Source: Mercurialis annua (taxonomy: Eukaryota; Streptophyta; Magnoliopsida; Malpighiales; Euphorbiaceae). Taken from it: 64,000 nucleotides of DNA. Numbering within the stretch: position 1 is the first letter of the stretch; every line of letters begins with the position of its first letter. Below are positions 1 to 10,592 of this stretch, piece by piece. The notes below the pieces were generated by a model. It was not told the origin of the DNA, made no database searches, and saw only the letters and a list, made by a program, of their open reading frames with translations. The stretch is taken from positions 36,358,628 through 36,422,627 of the forward strand of contig NC_065576.1 in assembly GCF_937616625.2 (NCBI RefSeq), in the 5' to 3' direction. The position numbers were made by a program, and so were the translations under genes.

Positions 1-878
1 CTAAATCATTTTATGGTAAAATAAATTTAATAAAATTGAAAACCTTGGAACTTTTTAGATCTGGTGACGTTAAGATTATGAACATTTCAATTTATAATTC
101 TATGTTATTTCCAAAAAGTTATTAAAACTATATTGATTAAAGTTTACATTAATTATTTATAAGATCTCTTAAGTTGTGCACAAATATAAATTTTCATGAG
201 AAATTTTAGTTATGTTAAGTTTTAATTAATTTCATTACATTTATATTTTTTTATTTTAATAACAAAAATAAGTTACATTACGACATCCATTTAAAATATT
301 TGATTTGTAATCCTGATAAACTATGGTGTTATTAATACAGATTAGTTTATGTTTTTAAATTTTTTATAATACTTCAAAATATTTTTATTTTAGAAAACAA
401 GGTATTCATATTTATTATAAAACTATAATTGCAATCCAATGAAGTTTTAACATTTTTTAAAAGTTCAATATTTTTGTGTTTGATATTATAAAGAAATATT
501 CTCAAAAATTTTCATAAAAGAAATTTTTTTTGTAAGTTACAACTTGATATCTCTTTGATTGTCAGAAACTTTTACGTTCTATTATTTTATTTTCACACTC
601 TACTTTTTTAATCGACTATAACATGCTACAAATACAATTTCATAACTTCGTTAATTTTCTTCAAGAAAAAGAGATAAACGAAAGAGTTAGAGATTATATT
701 AATTAACCGTTGAATTTGTCGAAAACTTATCATAGATTACAATAATAGCTATTTGTTCAAAACCAATCAATCCATTATAGAAAATGAATAGCTATTTTTA
801 TCACCAATCCATTATGGAGAATAAATAACTAAGTTTATCACTATTTATTCGCAGAGCACAAATGCTTGAAACACAAGT
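1..878. other. AT-rich flank, no gene seen
   Basis: This stretch is strongly AT-rich with stops in all frames. I see no coding potential, RNA gene or transposon terminus. It is best read as the upstream flank of the SPH-like gene that starts at 941. Confidence 0.6.
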
Positions 879-886
879 TATAAATA
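879..886 (+). promoter_or_regulatory. TATA box of the SPH-like gene
   Basis: The motif TATAAATA lies 55 bp before the ATG at 941. That spacing fits a TATA box with a short leader of about 25-30 bases. The assignment rests on motif and position only. Confidence 0.5.
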
Positions 887-940
887 TCTCATCTTATGAG
901 ATCTCTATACAAATACATTTTAAATATTTAAAATAGGAAA

Positions 941-1288
941 ATGAACATGATTAAATTATTTTTGTTTATTTCAGCCATAGGGTTGAGTTTCTATGTTACA
1001 CCAAGCAATTGCGCTGAACCATTTAGGGTTAATATCACCAATCAATTAACCGTTCCTAAGTCCTTATTTCTGCATTGCGCTTCAGGCGACAACAAACTTG
1101 GTAATCAAACATTAACACATGGACACAGCTATTCATTCCATTTCCATATGAATTTCTTTTCCACTACAAAGTTTTGGTGCTACATGGAACCTGATAAATA
1201 TCATTATGCTAAGAAGGTAGTGAAGTCGAACGCTTGCATGTTTGGTGCTTGTTGCACCTCTGGTGCCTGCTGCACATTCGGTGCCTGA
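941..1288 (+). pseudogene. S1/SPH self-incompatibility homologue, 3' end replaced by retrotransposon
   Basis: The frame encodes a 115-residue protein. Residues 1-25 look like a signal peptide (hydrophobic core KLFLFISAIGLSFYV, likely cleavage after NCA). Residues 28-89 match the plant self-incompatibility S1 family (SPH): VNITNQL, a first cysteine in LFLHCASGDNKLG (C46), a GHSYSFHF strand and TTKFWCY (C80). SPH proteins are small secreted proteins, usually with about 110-120 mature residues and four cysteines. This one stops being SPH at residue 89, because bases from 1208 on equal the gag region of element A read antisense. The last 26 residues (A90-A115) are therefore transposon-derived and cysteine-rich. 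About the last 40 family residues, with the other two conserved cysteines, are missing. The promoter and signal peptide look intact, so a chimeric protein could be made, but it is most simply a broken gene. Confidence 0.8.
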
Positions 1289-1506
1289 ACACCTGCTGTA
1301 CCACGTCCTCTAGCTCCACCTCTACCAGCACCAGCTCCTCTGCCTCTACCAGCACCTCTACCTCTGCCAGCACCTCCACCTCGACCACGTCCAGCATTGG
1401 CCGGAACTGGTGGTACGTTCTGATCGACTTCCATGGAAATCGCATCATCAGCCACAGCTTCTTGCTCTGCCGCAGCATGAGCACGAGTACGAACAACATT
1501 GTCCAT
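1208..1506 (-). pseudogene. gag N-terminal fragment of element A (downstream copy)
   Basis: The minus-strand frame from the ATG at 1506 encodes about 99 residues of Gag: a short acidic start, an Arg-Gly-rich tract, a Pro/Gln-rich segment and FDFTTFLA. It is nearly identical to the start of the gag at 12821. Homology ends abruptly at 1208, where SPH sequence begins on the opposite strand; the three bases gct at 1208-1210 could belong to either side (microhomology). No capsid domain remains. Confidence 0.85.
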
Positions 1507-1849
1507 ATCCTAAGGATTGAACAAAAACAATATAAATAACACATAATTCATACCCAAGTATGAAAGAAAACAATTAATAATTAGGATTTCTCGAGAAATC
1601 AACAGCAATAAAATACTCACCCAAGTGAAATAGCATTAACAATTAACAGCATCAAATCAACAAATAATGACTGACTCGACGCAATCCTATTGGTATAGGC
1701 AGAATGTTTTAAAATCAAAAGATGACGTTTTCAAGACAAGACATGAAACCTATATCCGCAGTATTTCCTAAGACACAACATTGCTTAACAGAGTAAACAC
1801 ATAGCATGCAAATGGCCTTGGTTTGAAACCAAAGCTCTGATACCAAGTT
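1507..1849 (-). other. Untranslated leader of element A, downstream copy
   Basis: This lies between the LTR and the gag start and equals 12822-13164 with few changes. A 12-base primer binding site complementary to the 3' end of initiator tRNA-Met is at 1834-1845, four bases from the LTR. A 50-base block at 1721-1770 is shared with the leaders of B, C and E. Confidence 0.8.
1834..1845 (-). promoter_or_regulatory. Primer binding site (tRNA-iMet)
   Basis: On the minus strand TGGTATCAGAGC follows the LTR end after four bases. It is the exact complement of the 3' end of plant initiator tRNA-Met including CCA, the usual minus-strand DNA primer of this clade. Confidence 0.9.
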
Positions 1850-2446
1850 TGTCACGACCCATTTTCATGAATCGTGACCGGCGCTAGGGCATGGGTAATG
1901 TAGTACCAACACCCGTAGCTAGCCTTTCTTATAACGTACAATTTAATTAATCCTGCAGAAAACCAATGCTCTGGGGCAACCGAGACTTCAGCCTAAATCT
2001 AGCAGTTATAATATTCAATAATTAATATAACATGCTTATCCACTTCTGAATCTAAAAATAGGCATAACATAAATAATCCGAAATAATTATATAACATGCC
2101 AGAGCAATATAACTAGTCAGACCAATCCGACAAATAACTGTTATAATAATAAAGACGTCTAGTCAACTACTGCGGTCTAAGAATAAAACAGTTTTACAGT
2201 TTATTAAAATAAAAGGAACCTCCGAGGAAAAATAAATGCGGAGATCACCAGACTCTTTCATATCATAACCCTGGGGAAAATTGGGAAAACAACGGGGTCA
2301 GATATACTGAGATGAGTTTATATCACTATTTACATTTATTAAGTGGAAAACCTTTAAAACCGTTTAAAACGTTTAAATACGATATTACGAATAATAGTTG
2401 GAACCCTAATCCACAATTCTAAATAATAAACATAATCCAACAGGTC

Positions 2447-2569
2447 TGGTCCCGAGAGCTGAGCTACACCGAGTTATCACTGACCACACTTATACCAGAG
2501 TCCCGAGAGCTGAGCTACACCGAGTTACTCTACTTGGTCCCGAGAGCTATGCTCACACCGAGTTACCAC
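2447..2569 (-). repeat. Threefold direct repeat inside the LTR
   Basis: Three imperfect copies share tcccgagagct on the plus strand followed by an ACACCGAGTTA segment. They start at 2450, 2500 and 2538. Equivalent triplets occur in the LTRs of B and E but not in C or D, so they mark the A/B/E group. Function unknown. Confidence 0.75.
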
Positions 2570-2615
2570 ATTACCATAATTACCTTTCCCAGATCATTAC
2601 CGGTGCGCACGCAGT

Positions 2616-2634
2616 CCTAATGATGCCCATTAGG
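2616..2634 (-). promoter_or_regulatory. Conserved LTR stem-loop, A/B/E form
   Basis: A 7-bp stem CCTAATG/CATTAGG closes a 5-base loop. In element sense it is preceded by GCTA and followed by ACTGCGTGCGCACCGGT. The same position carries different but complementary arms in C/G and in D. Further A/B/E-type copies: 13931-13949, 17073-17091, 42415-42433, 45833-45851, 54353-54371. Confidence 0.7.
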
Positions 2635-4428
2635 TAGCATGTTCCAACTAGAAGCCATAATATAAAAACAGTTCGAAATATACGTACAGTATATATTTAA
2701 TATTAAAATAACAATTTACTTAATAAAGAGGTAAATAGTAAATACAAACTCACTGCTTGCTAATCCACGTGAATACCGGCAAGCAACTAATCCTGGTTCG
2801 CCTCTGAAGCACGAACAGTAGACGGGTCTAGACAAATAAAATAATTATTAAAAACAGACCCTAACTCTAGAGAGTACTAGACACCACATAGGACTAGCGC
2901 AAATAACATGTCGGAATAAACAATCCAAAGCACACACAAATAATACCCATTAGGAAATAAAGCCCAATTAATATAAGTCTATTGAGTTCTCGCTTAAAAG
3001 TCCAATGTATAAATATTATTTAATAATTTTAAATAATAAATAATTTTCAAATAGTGGGTTAACCGAGTTATCATTAACTACCAAGCTAACCTCACTTGTC
3101 GGATGACCCAAGTCTAATCCGACTCAAAACGTTTATCAAATATAAACCCGAGTTTATATTTATAAAACAATTTAACAAAATAATAATCCATTTTAAAAGC
3201 GGAACTCAATAACTTCAATTCTAAGTAACCCAAGTTACAAATCAAAAACTTAATCATTTTAAGTTAATAAAAGTTTAGGGACTAAATTGAACTATAACCA
3301 ATTAGGACTAAACTGTACTTTAGTCAATTTGATATCCGAAATCAAATTAATTACTTTTGTTTATAATTAATACTAAATATAACGTTACCAATCAAAAACT
3401 TAATTAAATAAGTTTTAAAAAACGTTAAAGGGCTAAATTGTAATTTAGCCACTAAGATATTCAAAAATAAAATACAATTACCCGAGGAATTATATTAACA
3501 TAAGTTGTAAAATATTTAACGTTCACAATTCACGTATTTATAAATAAAAGCGAGATTTAAAAGTTATTTAAAACAAAATCAATTGGTAAATAACTTTAAG
3601 CATTTAATTGATTTAAGCAAAACATTATGGTGATTTGAATGGTTAATTAACCATCTCCTTTGTTTGAAAATAACAAATCCCCGCCAACCCTTTCTCCATG
3701 AACAGAGAACAAAATTAAAAGCCAAAAACCAATTCTAATCTTAATGTTTCATCACCAAATTCAACCAAATTACTTTGCGAGCTATCAAACATAATCCTAA
3801 GGCAATAAACAAATACACATAGCATTAACACACATTGTTTCTAATTAATAGAACACAACCAAGAACCGTCAAACAACGATGGATCCAAATCGATGGAATC
3901 AATCCAAAACCGAGAGCTAAATACAACTAACTAACATTCCATGATTCACAATCATGATCTTAGCAAAAATCAAGCCAAAAGAAGAAGAAAGCATTCGGCA
4001 GAAACTAAGAAAAATAAGAACAGATCATATAAAGCTTTAAAACGGAAACCGTACGGCGATTGAAACGAGATTGATTACGTACCGTTTAGCAAAACCGAGA
4101 TAGGGAAACGTAGGTACGTGAGTCTAGAACGTCTGAGATCAAACGGTTTTGATTTCGATTAAGAAACGAGCAAGAACGAATCAGAAAACCGAAGGACGTT
4201 TCAAGAGAAAACTGAAATCAAATGAATCAAAGATACTTACTGAACAGCGATCTTTGGAGGATGATTACGGCTTCGTTTCTCAGCGAAAGAACAAACGAAA
4301 AACGTCTAGGGCTACCTTGCAGCGTGATCTAGGTTTTTTATGAAGAAACCGACTTAAAATAATGCAAGGAAACGGGCCGTAAACGAGGTCGAAAAGGGCT
4401 GGGCGAAGGGGTGCTATGGGCTGAATGT

Positions 4429-4553
4429 TTCTCGAACGGGAATGGCCTTTCAGGCCATGATTCCCGTTCGAGAATGCTTGGTCTCGAACGAGACCAGGCC
4501 CAAAAATGAGATTCCCGTTCAAGAATTTCAATTCTCGAACGGGAAAGGTCCAA
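4429..4553. repeat. Cluster of tight hairpins in the LTR
   Basis: Three neighbouring inverted repeats lie 150-280 bp inside the element-sense start of the LTR. The first pairs TTCTCGAACGGGAA with TTCCCGTTCGAGAA around a GGCC-containing centre. The second is TGGTCTCG-aa-CGAGACCA. The third pairs TTCCCGTTCAAGAATT with AATTCTCGAACGGGAA. The copy in the other A LTR is at 15744-15867. All arms contain CG dinucleotides in an otherwise AT-rich LTR. Confidence 0.85.
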
Positions 4554-4706
4554 TTCTATTTTTTTTTAAATATATAAAAAAACAAATGGTTGAACTACAA
4601 ATCAAATCATTCACGAACCAACACGAACCCGACCATAACTTCAATTTACTTCGAAACGATCGGAAAACAATTGTCGGAAACACACTGAAATTTACGGGGT
4701 ATTACA

Positions 4707-4742
4707 TTCTCCCCAACTAATTAAAAATTCGTCCTCGAATTT
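4707..4742 (-). promoter_or_regulatory. Polypurine tract and adjoining hairpin of element A
   Basis: Directly outside the LTR the minus strand reads TTGGGGAGAA, the purine tract priming plus-strand DNA. Next to it is the inverted repeat AAATTCG-agga-CGAATTT (4725-4742), kept in A, C, D and E and with one arm base changed in B. Confidence 0.85.
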
Positions 4743-4823
4743 AACACGATAAGAAATTCACACCAGAACAACACGTAACACAAGTAAAAATCATAAAAGT
4801 CATAGAAGCCAAGATATCGTACC

Positions 4824-5396
4824 TCACGGAAATAGAAAAGGATAGCGATTCCGCATATCCGACTCGGTCTCCCAAGTACACTCCTCTACAGAATGATTGC
4901 GCCAGAGAACTTTGACCATCAGAATCTCCTTGTTCCGCAATTTACGCACTTGCGTATCAACAATCTCAACTGGCTGCTCCTCATAGGACAGCTCCTTGTC
5001 AATCTCAACACTCTGAGGCACAATCACGTGCGAAGGATCAGAAATGCACTTTCTCAACATAGAAACATGAAACACAGGATGTACTAACGACATGTCTGGC
5101 GGCAGAACCAGACGATAAGCCACAACTTTAATCCTCTCTGAAATCTCATAAGGACCAATATACCTCGGCGCCAACTTCCCCTTGACACCAAAACGAACCA
5201 CGCCCTTCATAGGCGAAACCCGAAGAAACACGAAATCACCAACATGAAACTCAATGTCTTTCCTCTTCGGATCAGCATAACTCTTATGCCGACTAAAAGC
5301 AGTCTCTAACCTCCGTTTGATCAACGGTACCTTCTCTGAGGTAATCTAAATAATCTCCGCTCCCGAGAGTTTACGCTCTCCGACCTCCTCCCAACA
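4824..5396 (-). pseudogene. pol 3' part of element A: integrase C-terminus and chromodomain
   Basis: Continuation of the A pol frame beyond the inserted solo LTR G. It encodes the integrase C-terminal region ([37 protein letters not shown]) and the C-terminal chromodomain ([18 protein letters not shown] to the end FLFP), the hallmark of chromoviruses. A nonsense codon TAG at 5346-5348 replaces a Gln codon of the intact relative E. The natural stop is at 4824-4826. Confidence 0.9.
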
Positions 5397-8300
5397 TGTC
5401 ACGACCCAATTTCATGAATCGTGACCGGCGCTAGGGTATGGGTATGGTCGTACCAAAACCCGTAGGAAGCCTTGCGGAAAACAATTAAACATTTAAACCT
5501 GCAGAAAACTGCTCGGGACAACCGAGACTCCAACCTAAATCTATCAATTTATATTACCGTTCTAATATAAATAACTTGAATATCTGAAATGTTGAACAAC
5601 ATGCCTTACATATAATAATAAATAATCCAGAGTAAACATGCCAATATTATTAATCGATCAAATCGATAATCTTAAAGTGTAATATCAAATGTAATATATA
5701 ATAACTAGTTCTACTGCGGTCTAAGAGTTCGAAAACAGTAATTAGTTTAAATAACATAAAAACCTCCGATGAATCAAAAGAATCGGAGTGGACCAGCTTT
5801 CAAATCATAAACCTGGAAAATTTGGGAAAACAACGGGGTCAGATATACTGAGATGAGTTCGCAATACTATTTACATTTATTAAGTTTAAAACCTTTAAAT
5901 CAAAACAGTTTATACTAATATATTATGATTATGGAAAACAGTGTTGAAAAGATCCCAGCGTAAGTATGACATAGCATACTGAAAAATAAACCCAGAGTGG
6001 ACGGGAACAAATCCTCGTCAAATTACCAGCGTAAGCAAGACCATAGTCTGCCGATCCCAGAGTATATATACTGGTGCACACAGTCTCGATACAAGCCTAT
6101 CGAGTAGCTCGTTTCAATCCAGATCCATAATCGCTTAAAACAATTAAAAGCATTTATAATACTAAAATATGATGCGGTACTTAATAAAGCGGTAAATAGC
6201 ACTACAAACTCACAGCTTGCTTATCCACGTGAATCTTGGCAAACAGCTAAACCTGTGTAGACTCCGAAACACGAGCAGTCGACGGGTCTAAAACAATATA
6301 TAAGTTAAAATCCATTTAACCCCTAACTCTAAGAATACTAGACACCACATAGGACTAGCACAATACCAAGTTTCGCACAAGCATAGCCCAAGCAAAAAGA
6401 ACAATTAATTATATAATGACCCGAGTCAAAATACGAACCACCTTGAGTAGACACAATACTCAAATAAATAAGTAAGCCAAGTCTATTGGGTTTCCACTTT
6501 AAAATCCGTTCCTGAAAATATTACTTAAATAATAAGTAAATAATAACTTAAATCAATTCCTCAAATAGTGGGTTAGCCGAGTTACCAATAACCACCAAGC
6601 TACCTCACATGTCGGGTGACCCAAGTCTAACCCGACCCAAAATATTTTATCAAAATATAAACCAGAGTTTATAATTTTCAAAAATAACTTTAATAAAATA
6701 AATATAACTAAATCCAATTATAAACCTTAGTTTATAATTGTAGAAACAACGTTGATAAAATAATAAATTAATATTTAAAACGGAACCCAATAGCTTTAAC
6801 TTCAAGTAACCCAATTTACAACCAATTTACTTAATTAAAATAAATTAAGAAAAACGTTGAAAATTTCAAACGTCAAATTGACACACTCAGTCAATAATTA
6901 GAATAAAACATAATTACCCAAGTAATTAATTAATAATTTCAAACAAAACTCATCGCTAAAATAATTTAATAAATATTTAAAAACTAAATTATAAATTTAG
7001 TCAAATTGACACGTTAGGCCCAAATCTCAAAATAATAATAATATCCACTTTGCCATTAATAAAAGAAATAATTATTAATTTAACTATAAATGAATCAACT
7101 ATTATTTTTAGATATATCAAAATGTCAAACTTTCAATTTAAAATAAATCCCCAAATTAAAATCAAAATTAATTAATCAATAGATAATATTTAACTTAAGA
7201 AATCAATTAGTTTAAAACCAATTAACTTAAGGACCACTCTTGCCTTTTTTTGCCATCACTTTGAAACACACCATTGCTGCCAAATATCAATTTTAAAAGT
7301 AAAAGAAACCCAACACTTTGAAACATACCATTGCCGCAAAAATCAAATCAGTAGCCTAATCATCCTCAATAACTATTAATATCATGAAAATCAATAACCT
7401 CAAAAACATGCTTAAAAAGAACGAACAAAGCTAGGCAACCATATTCAAGTCAAACGAATTTTCAATTCTTTGATCTAAACAAGAAAGTATATCACTTAAA
7501 TATTAAACAAGCATGAGGATGAAATCACGTACAAACAGTAAGAACAAGGCAGCCATAATCAATAAATAATATCGACGAAGAACGAAACCGACGTGAATCG
7601 AAATTGTTCGAAGAAAACCAAAGGTAACAATAATACATCAAAACACATCAAATAACAACCATTTACATTTCATAAACACTCTAGGACACATCAGAAATAC
7701 CAAGAAAAGAACTGACAGCAACCTCATGAACAATGCAGTTAAGGCATACCAAAAACGATAAGAAGACGGTGGCTTAAATGGAAAGATTAACGTACCGCTC
7801 CACGAAACAAAGTGTAGATCCGAAGAGTACAGAGCTAACTACGATGCCAAACCAACGGATCTCGAATTGATGCAAAAACGAGGGAGATATAGTTAAGAAA
7901 CGGGACGTGACGTGACGAATATCGAACATAAACAGAAAAAGGGATGAGGAACTTACCAAATACAGGAACGATCTAAAGGAGTTTAGACGAGTGATTTCAG
8001 AGCGTTTGAAGTTAAAAGAGACGGCTAGGGTTTAGTGAAAAGTGAAGAATGCATTAGGTAAAAGAAAACGTATTAATATAGAAAATAAGGAATAGTTACG
8101 TTGCTGCTGAATTTAAAATGCAAGAATAAGTTAATTCATTCAATTTTTTTGCATGGGCTTAATGAATCATGGACCAAAAAGTCCATTTAATGATCAAGCA
8201 TGCATGGGCTCTTAATTTCTAACCAAATGCAGGGCTTATGTTGGCCTATTGCATGGGCTATATTACTTCAAACAAACCGGACACGGAACGAACCACGAAC

Positions 8301-8424
8301 GAATCAACGAGCAACTTCAATAAAATTAAATAAAATATTTAATAATAATAATTTACCTAACCTCGACGGAAAATAAAATTAAAAATTTTAAAAAAATAAT
8401 TTAAAAAAAATACGGGATATTACA
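5397..8424 (-). repeat. Solo LTR G (relative of element C) inserted in pol of A
   Basis: 3028 bp, TG...CA on the minus strand, with the 5-bp duplication caaca on both sides (5392-5396 and 8425-8429). No internal sequence is attached, so this is a solo LTR left by recombination between the two LTRs of a former element. Its ends, its stem-loop (6085-6104) and its overall text resemble the LTRs of C more than those of A, B or E. A TATA-like TATATTAATA (8071-8080) and telo-box AAACCCTAG (8025-8033) mark its probable start region. Nothing in it codes. Confidence 0.93.
6085..6104 (-). promoter_or_regulatory. Conserved LTR stem-loop, C/G form, in solo LTR G
   Basis: Stem CTCGATA/TATCGAG with a 6-base loop at the same LTR position and with the same GCTA flank as in the other families. 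It matches the C form, supporting kinship of G and C. Confidence 0.65.
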
Positions 8425-8429
8425 CAACA

Positions 8430-10592
8430 GATAGGAGATCTACACTTGCGCCCGTACAAAGCCTCATACGGCGCCATCTCGATACTCGCGTGGTAACTGT
8501 TGTTATAAGAAAACTCAATCAACGGCAAATGAGTATCCCAGCTACCCCGAAAATCAAGAACACACATCCTGAGCATATCCTCCAACGTCTGAATAGTCCT
8601 CTCAGACTGACCGTCAGTCTGAGGATGAAAAGTTGTACTGAAATCCAATCGAGAACCCAAGGATTCCTGTAACGCTTTCCAGAACCTCGAAGTAAACACA
8701 GAACCTCTGTCTGAAACAATAGAAACCGGTACACCATGCAGACTGACAATCCTGTCGATGTACAACTGAGCCAACCTCGAAGCGGTATACGAAACCTTAA
8801 TTGGAAGGAAATGAGCTGACTTGGTCATACGGTCAACTATAACCCAAATGGAATCGTACCCCTGTCGAGTACGTGGTAAACCAACCACAAAATCCATAGC
8901 AATCCGCTCCCACTTCCACTCTGGAATATGTAGTGGCTGCAGATAGCCAAAAGGTCTCTGATGCTCCAGCTTCACCTGCTGGCACGTCAGACACTTAGAA
9001 ACATACTCAGCGACATCCTTCTTCATCCCGCTCCACCAGTAGGTACCCTTAAGATCATGGTACATCTTAGTAGAACCCGGATGAACACAATAAGCAGACT
9101 TGTGCGCTTCTTCCAGAATCTGGTCTCTCAAACCATCTGAATCCGGAACACACAATCTCGAACCATGTCTCAGAACTCCATCCACAAAAGTAAACTCAGA
9201 ATTACTGTCCTGCTGAACCTCCTCAATAACCCGCTTCAACTGTGGATCCTCAGCTTGTACAGCTTTGATCCGATCAATCAAAACGGGTTGCACTTGTAAC
9301 TGTGCTAACAAACAACCAGCCTGAGACAACTGAAAACCATAGCCCGAAGTCATCAAACTGTGCCACTCTCTAACCATGGGCCTACGCCCAACCTCAGAAA
9401 TAAGAGCCAAGCTGCCCGAAGACTTGCGACTCAGCGCATCGGCTACCACATTAGCCTTACCAGGATGGTACTGAATAGTACAGTCGTAGTCTTTCAGCAA
9501 CTCTAGCCACCTCCTCTGTCTCAAGTTCAATTCTCTCTGATCAAAGATATACTTCAGACTCTTATGATCAGTGAAAATCTCACAAGTAGCACCATACAAA
9601 TAATGCCTCCAGATTTTTAGCGTAAAAACCACAGCTGCCAACTCTAAATCATGAGTAGGGTAATTTACCTCATGCTTCTTCAACTGTCTAGAAGCATAGG
9701 CAATCACCTGTCCATGTTGCATCAGAACGCAACCCAAACCAATCCGAGACGCATCACAATACACTGTGAAACCGTCAATGCTAGAAGGCAATGCCAAAAC
9801 CGGAGCTGTAGTCAAAATCTCCTTGAGCTTCTCAAAGCTCGCCTCGCACTTGTCAGTCCACTCAAACTTAACACCCTTCTGTGTCAGTTTAGTCAACGGT
9901 GCAGATATTCTGGAGAAATCTTGCACGAACCGACGATAGTAGCCAGCTAAACCCAGAAAACTTCTGATCTCGGTAACTGACCTTGGCCTCTGCCAATCCA
10001 TAACCGCCTCAATCTTCTTCGGATCAACCTTGATCCCATCTTTCGACACCACGTGTCCTAGAAAGGTAACCTGATCCAACCAGAACTCACATTTTGAGAA
10101 CTTAGCATACAACTGATGCTCACGCAACGTCTGTAGTATAGTCCTCAAATGGTAAGCATGCTCCTCCTCGCTCCGAGAATAGATCAAAATGTCATCAATG
10201 AAAACGATGACGAATTGATCTAAAAACGGCTTGAACACTCTGTTCATCATATCCATAAACGCTGCTGGTGCGTTCGTTAGACCAAAGGACATAACCAGAA
10301 ACTCAAAATGTCCATAACGAGTCCGAAAAGCAGTCTTAGGCACATCTGCATCACGGATCCGAAGCTGATGATACCCAGACCTCAAATCAATCTTGGAAAA
10401 ACACTTCGCACCCTGCAACTGGTCAAACAAATCATCGATGCGAGGAAGAGGATATCTGTTCTTGACAGTAGCCTTGTTCAACTGTCTGTAGTCGATACAC
10501 AGTCGAAAGGAACCGTCTTTCTTTTTCACAAACAGAACTGGAGAACCCCATAGAGAAATACTCGGTCTGATGAACCCGCTATCCAGCAACTC
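8430..10592 (-). pseudogene. pol of element A: reverse transcriptase, RNase H, integrase core
   Basis: One frame continuous with the gag/protease frame after a single stop. Reverse transcriptase: [54 protein letters not shown]. RNase [32 protein letters not shown]. Integrase: zinc region with two His and CLTCQ, and a catalytic core with [17 protein letters not shown] and [10 protein letters not shown]. The frame runs to CRSPIC, then is broken by solo LTR G and resumes at 5396. Two of the three segments needed for a functional polyprotein are thus separated by 3 kb, so the copy is dead. Confidence 0.93.

Larger units (their letters stand above)
1850..4706 (-). repeat. LTR of element A (left copy)
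   Basis: 2857 bp, on the minus strand beginning TGTAATACCCCG and ending GGGTCGTGACA. Visible parts: a hairpin cluster at 4429-4553, a weak TATA-like stretch near 4353-4361, a diverged telo-box region near 4307, three copies of an about 27-base repeat (core TCCCGAGAGCT, starts 2450, 2500, 2538), and the family-wide stem-loop at 2616-2634. It differs from the copy at 13165-16020 by about 18 substitutions and one T-run indel. Confidence 0.93.

Noticed and set aside
1204..1544. Frames overlapping the gag start in other frames and on the opposite strand (also around 12524-12859 and 52888-53382)
   Set aside because: Shadows of the Arg-Gly-rich gag tract, whose GC-rich repeats stay open in several frames.
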